Assembly: GCA_947479075.1 (NCBI GenBank)
Contig: CANJZR010000039.1
Location: 1-13,208, forward strand
Length of the DNA: 13,208 bases
Reading direction: 5' to 3'
DNA from: Planctomycetaceae bacterium
GTDB lineage: Bacteria; Planctomycetota; Planctomycetia; Planctomycetales; Planctomycetaceae
Part shown: piece by piece, positions 12,479 to 13,208 of the stretch
Numbering within the stretch: the stretch's first letter is position 1
How the letters are laid out: each line of letters begins with the position of its first letter
Translations under genes and position numbers: made by a program
The notes under the pieces: model-generated
The model's database searches: none
Told to the model about the DNA's origin: nothing
The model's input: the letters and a program-made list of their open reading frames with translations, nothing else

Positions 12479-13208
12479 TCACCCGCCGCGTGGTTTGCCC
12501 AGCGTCACCTTCAGTGTGACATCCTGTCCACCACGCCGCACAGTGACATCGACTTGATCCCCAGCTGTGAACTTGCGGATGGCGAAATCGAAGTCGTCGA
12601 GGCTACCGATCTTGTGTTCACCGACCTGGATGATGACATCTCCCGCCTTGATCCCGGCCTTGTCGGCGGGGCCACCGGGGGAAACGCCCATCAGCGCATA
12701 ACCCTTCTGGTCCGAATTGAAATCGGGAATGCTGCCGAAGTAGGGACGGCTGCCGGTGCGTTCGATCTCCGCCTTGCCTGCGATCTCGATGTAATCGGGT
12801 TTCGCGGGAGCCTGAGCGGCCTGCAGGATCAGCGTCTCGAAGAAGTCGGTCGCCTGCCGCATGCCGGGGACGTTGAGCTTTTCCACGTCATCGCTGGGAC
12901 GGTGGTAGTCACTGTGCAGCCCGCCGAAGACATGTAGTACCGGAATCTTGACGGCATAGAACGAGGAGTGATCGCTCGGTCCGAAACCCTCAGGCTTCTT
13001 AATCAGCGTCAGTCCGCTGGCCTTCCCGGCCTCATCGACCCGGTTGTCCCAGAAGTGCGATGTCCCGGTTCCGTAGACGGTCAACTTGGACTGCTCCATG
13101 CGGCCGATCATATCGAGGTTGAACATCACGACCGTCTGTTCGATCGGAAACAGCGGCTTCTTCACATAATGCGCTGAGCCGAGCAGCCCGCGTTCTTCGC
13201 CGGTAAAC
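12479..13208 (-). CDS. M28-family zinc aminopeptidase with C-terminal PDZ domain, 5' end outside window
   Basis: The reverse frame is open from the stop at 12479 to the window edge, giving 242 codons of the C-terminal part of a larger protein. It enters at FTGEERGLLGS, the M28 motif in which the Glu-Glu pair holds the catalytic base and a bridging zinc ligand. NLDMIGR follows with the next metal-binding aspartate, and GFGPSDHSSFY carries the last zinc histidine. After a linker (AKAEIERTGSRPYFG) comes a PDZ domain: GYALMGVSPGGPADKAGIKAGDVIIQVG and a final VTVRRGGQDVTLKVTLGKP. Relatives are exported di-zinc exopeptidases; the signal peptide would be in the missing part. The PDZ may bind peptide C-termini or localise the enzyme. 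A GTG at 13165 is not the start, because the coding motifs continue upstream of it. The phosphatase gene follows after 41 bases. Confidence 0.93.
   Translation of the reverse strand, partial: FTGEERGLLGSAHYVKKPLFPIEQTVVMFNLDMIGRMEQSKLTVYGTGTSHFWDNRVDEAGKASGLTLIKKPEGFGPSDHSSFYAVKIPVLHVFGGLHSDYHRPSDDVEKLNVPGMRQATDFFETLILQAAQAPAKPDYIEIAGKAEIERTGSRPYFGSIPDFNSDQKGYALMGVSPGGPADKAGIKAGDVIIQVGEHKIGSLDDFDFAIRKFTAGDQVDVTVRRGGQDVTLKVTLGKPRGG

Noticed and set aside
1..13208. CRISPR array, phage or transposon island, toxin-antitoxin pair
   Set aside because: No regularly spaced direct repeats, integrase, transposase or paired small toxin/antitoxin genes were seen; gene content is mostly metabolic, transport and envelope functions.

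Overview
The window looks like an ordinary chromosomal segment of a heterotrophic planctomycete (Planctomycetota, probably the Planctomycetaceae group). This is an inference from several things: moderately high GC, a periplasmic formylglycine sulfatase, an SbtA-type bicarbonate transporter in a non-phototroph setting, an M28 peptidase with a C-terminal PDZ domain, weak or irregular ribosome binding sites, and a short GGCAGGC/GCCTGCC palindrome between genes. No ribosomal or transfer RNA gene, CRISPR array, transposase, integrase or phage gene was seen.

Layout, left to right. (1) 1-785, minus: the N-terminal part of xylose isomerase XylA, cut by the window edge. (2) 1301-2686, plus: an SbtA-family sodium/bicarbonate symporter with an enlarged His-rich and acidic central loop, ending at a strong hairpin terminator. 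(3) 3006-4016, plus: a membrane-anchored endonuclease/exonuclease/phosphatase-fold hydrolase. (4) 8178 down to 4059, minus: a compact run of four genes, namely secreted sulfatase, single-pass membrane protein of unknown function (start and stop codons overlapping as TGATG), ABC ATPase and ABC-2 permease. (5) 8512-10089, plus: ATP-dependent phosphoenolpyruvate carboxykinase PckA, followed by a hairpin terminator that can also serve the convergent gene. (6) 10189-10551, minus: a small STAS-domain protein. (7) 10808-11608, plus: a TrmB-like SAM methyltransferase lacking the usual PDPW motif. (8) 13208 down to 11748, minus: an M28/PDZ aminopeptidase (5' end outside the window), then a membrane-anchored dual-specificity-type phosphatase whose last codons and stop lie inside a palindromic repeat.

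How they fit together. XylA, PckA and the sulfatase suit an organism living on sulfated polysaccharides and their sugars, with PckA at the phosphoenolpyruvate/oxaloacetate node; SbtA could supply bicarbonate for carboxylation. The minus-strand sulfatase/ABC run is the only clear multi-gene transcription unit. The M28 peptidase and phosphatase may form a second, two-gene unit.

I did not find a convincing complete new system. The best leads are the His-rich SbtA loop, the sulfatase/unknown/ABC unit with only one permease, the TrmB-like enzyme with an altered motif, the phosphatase end formed by a repeat, and a perfect inverted repeat in the sulfatase/pckA divergent region.
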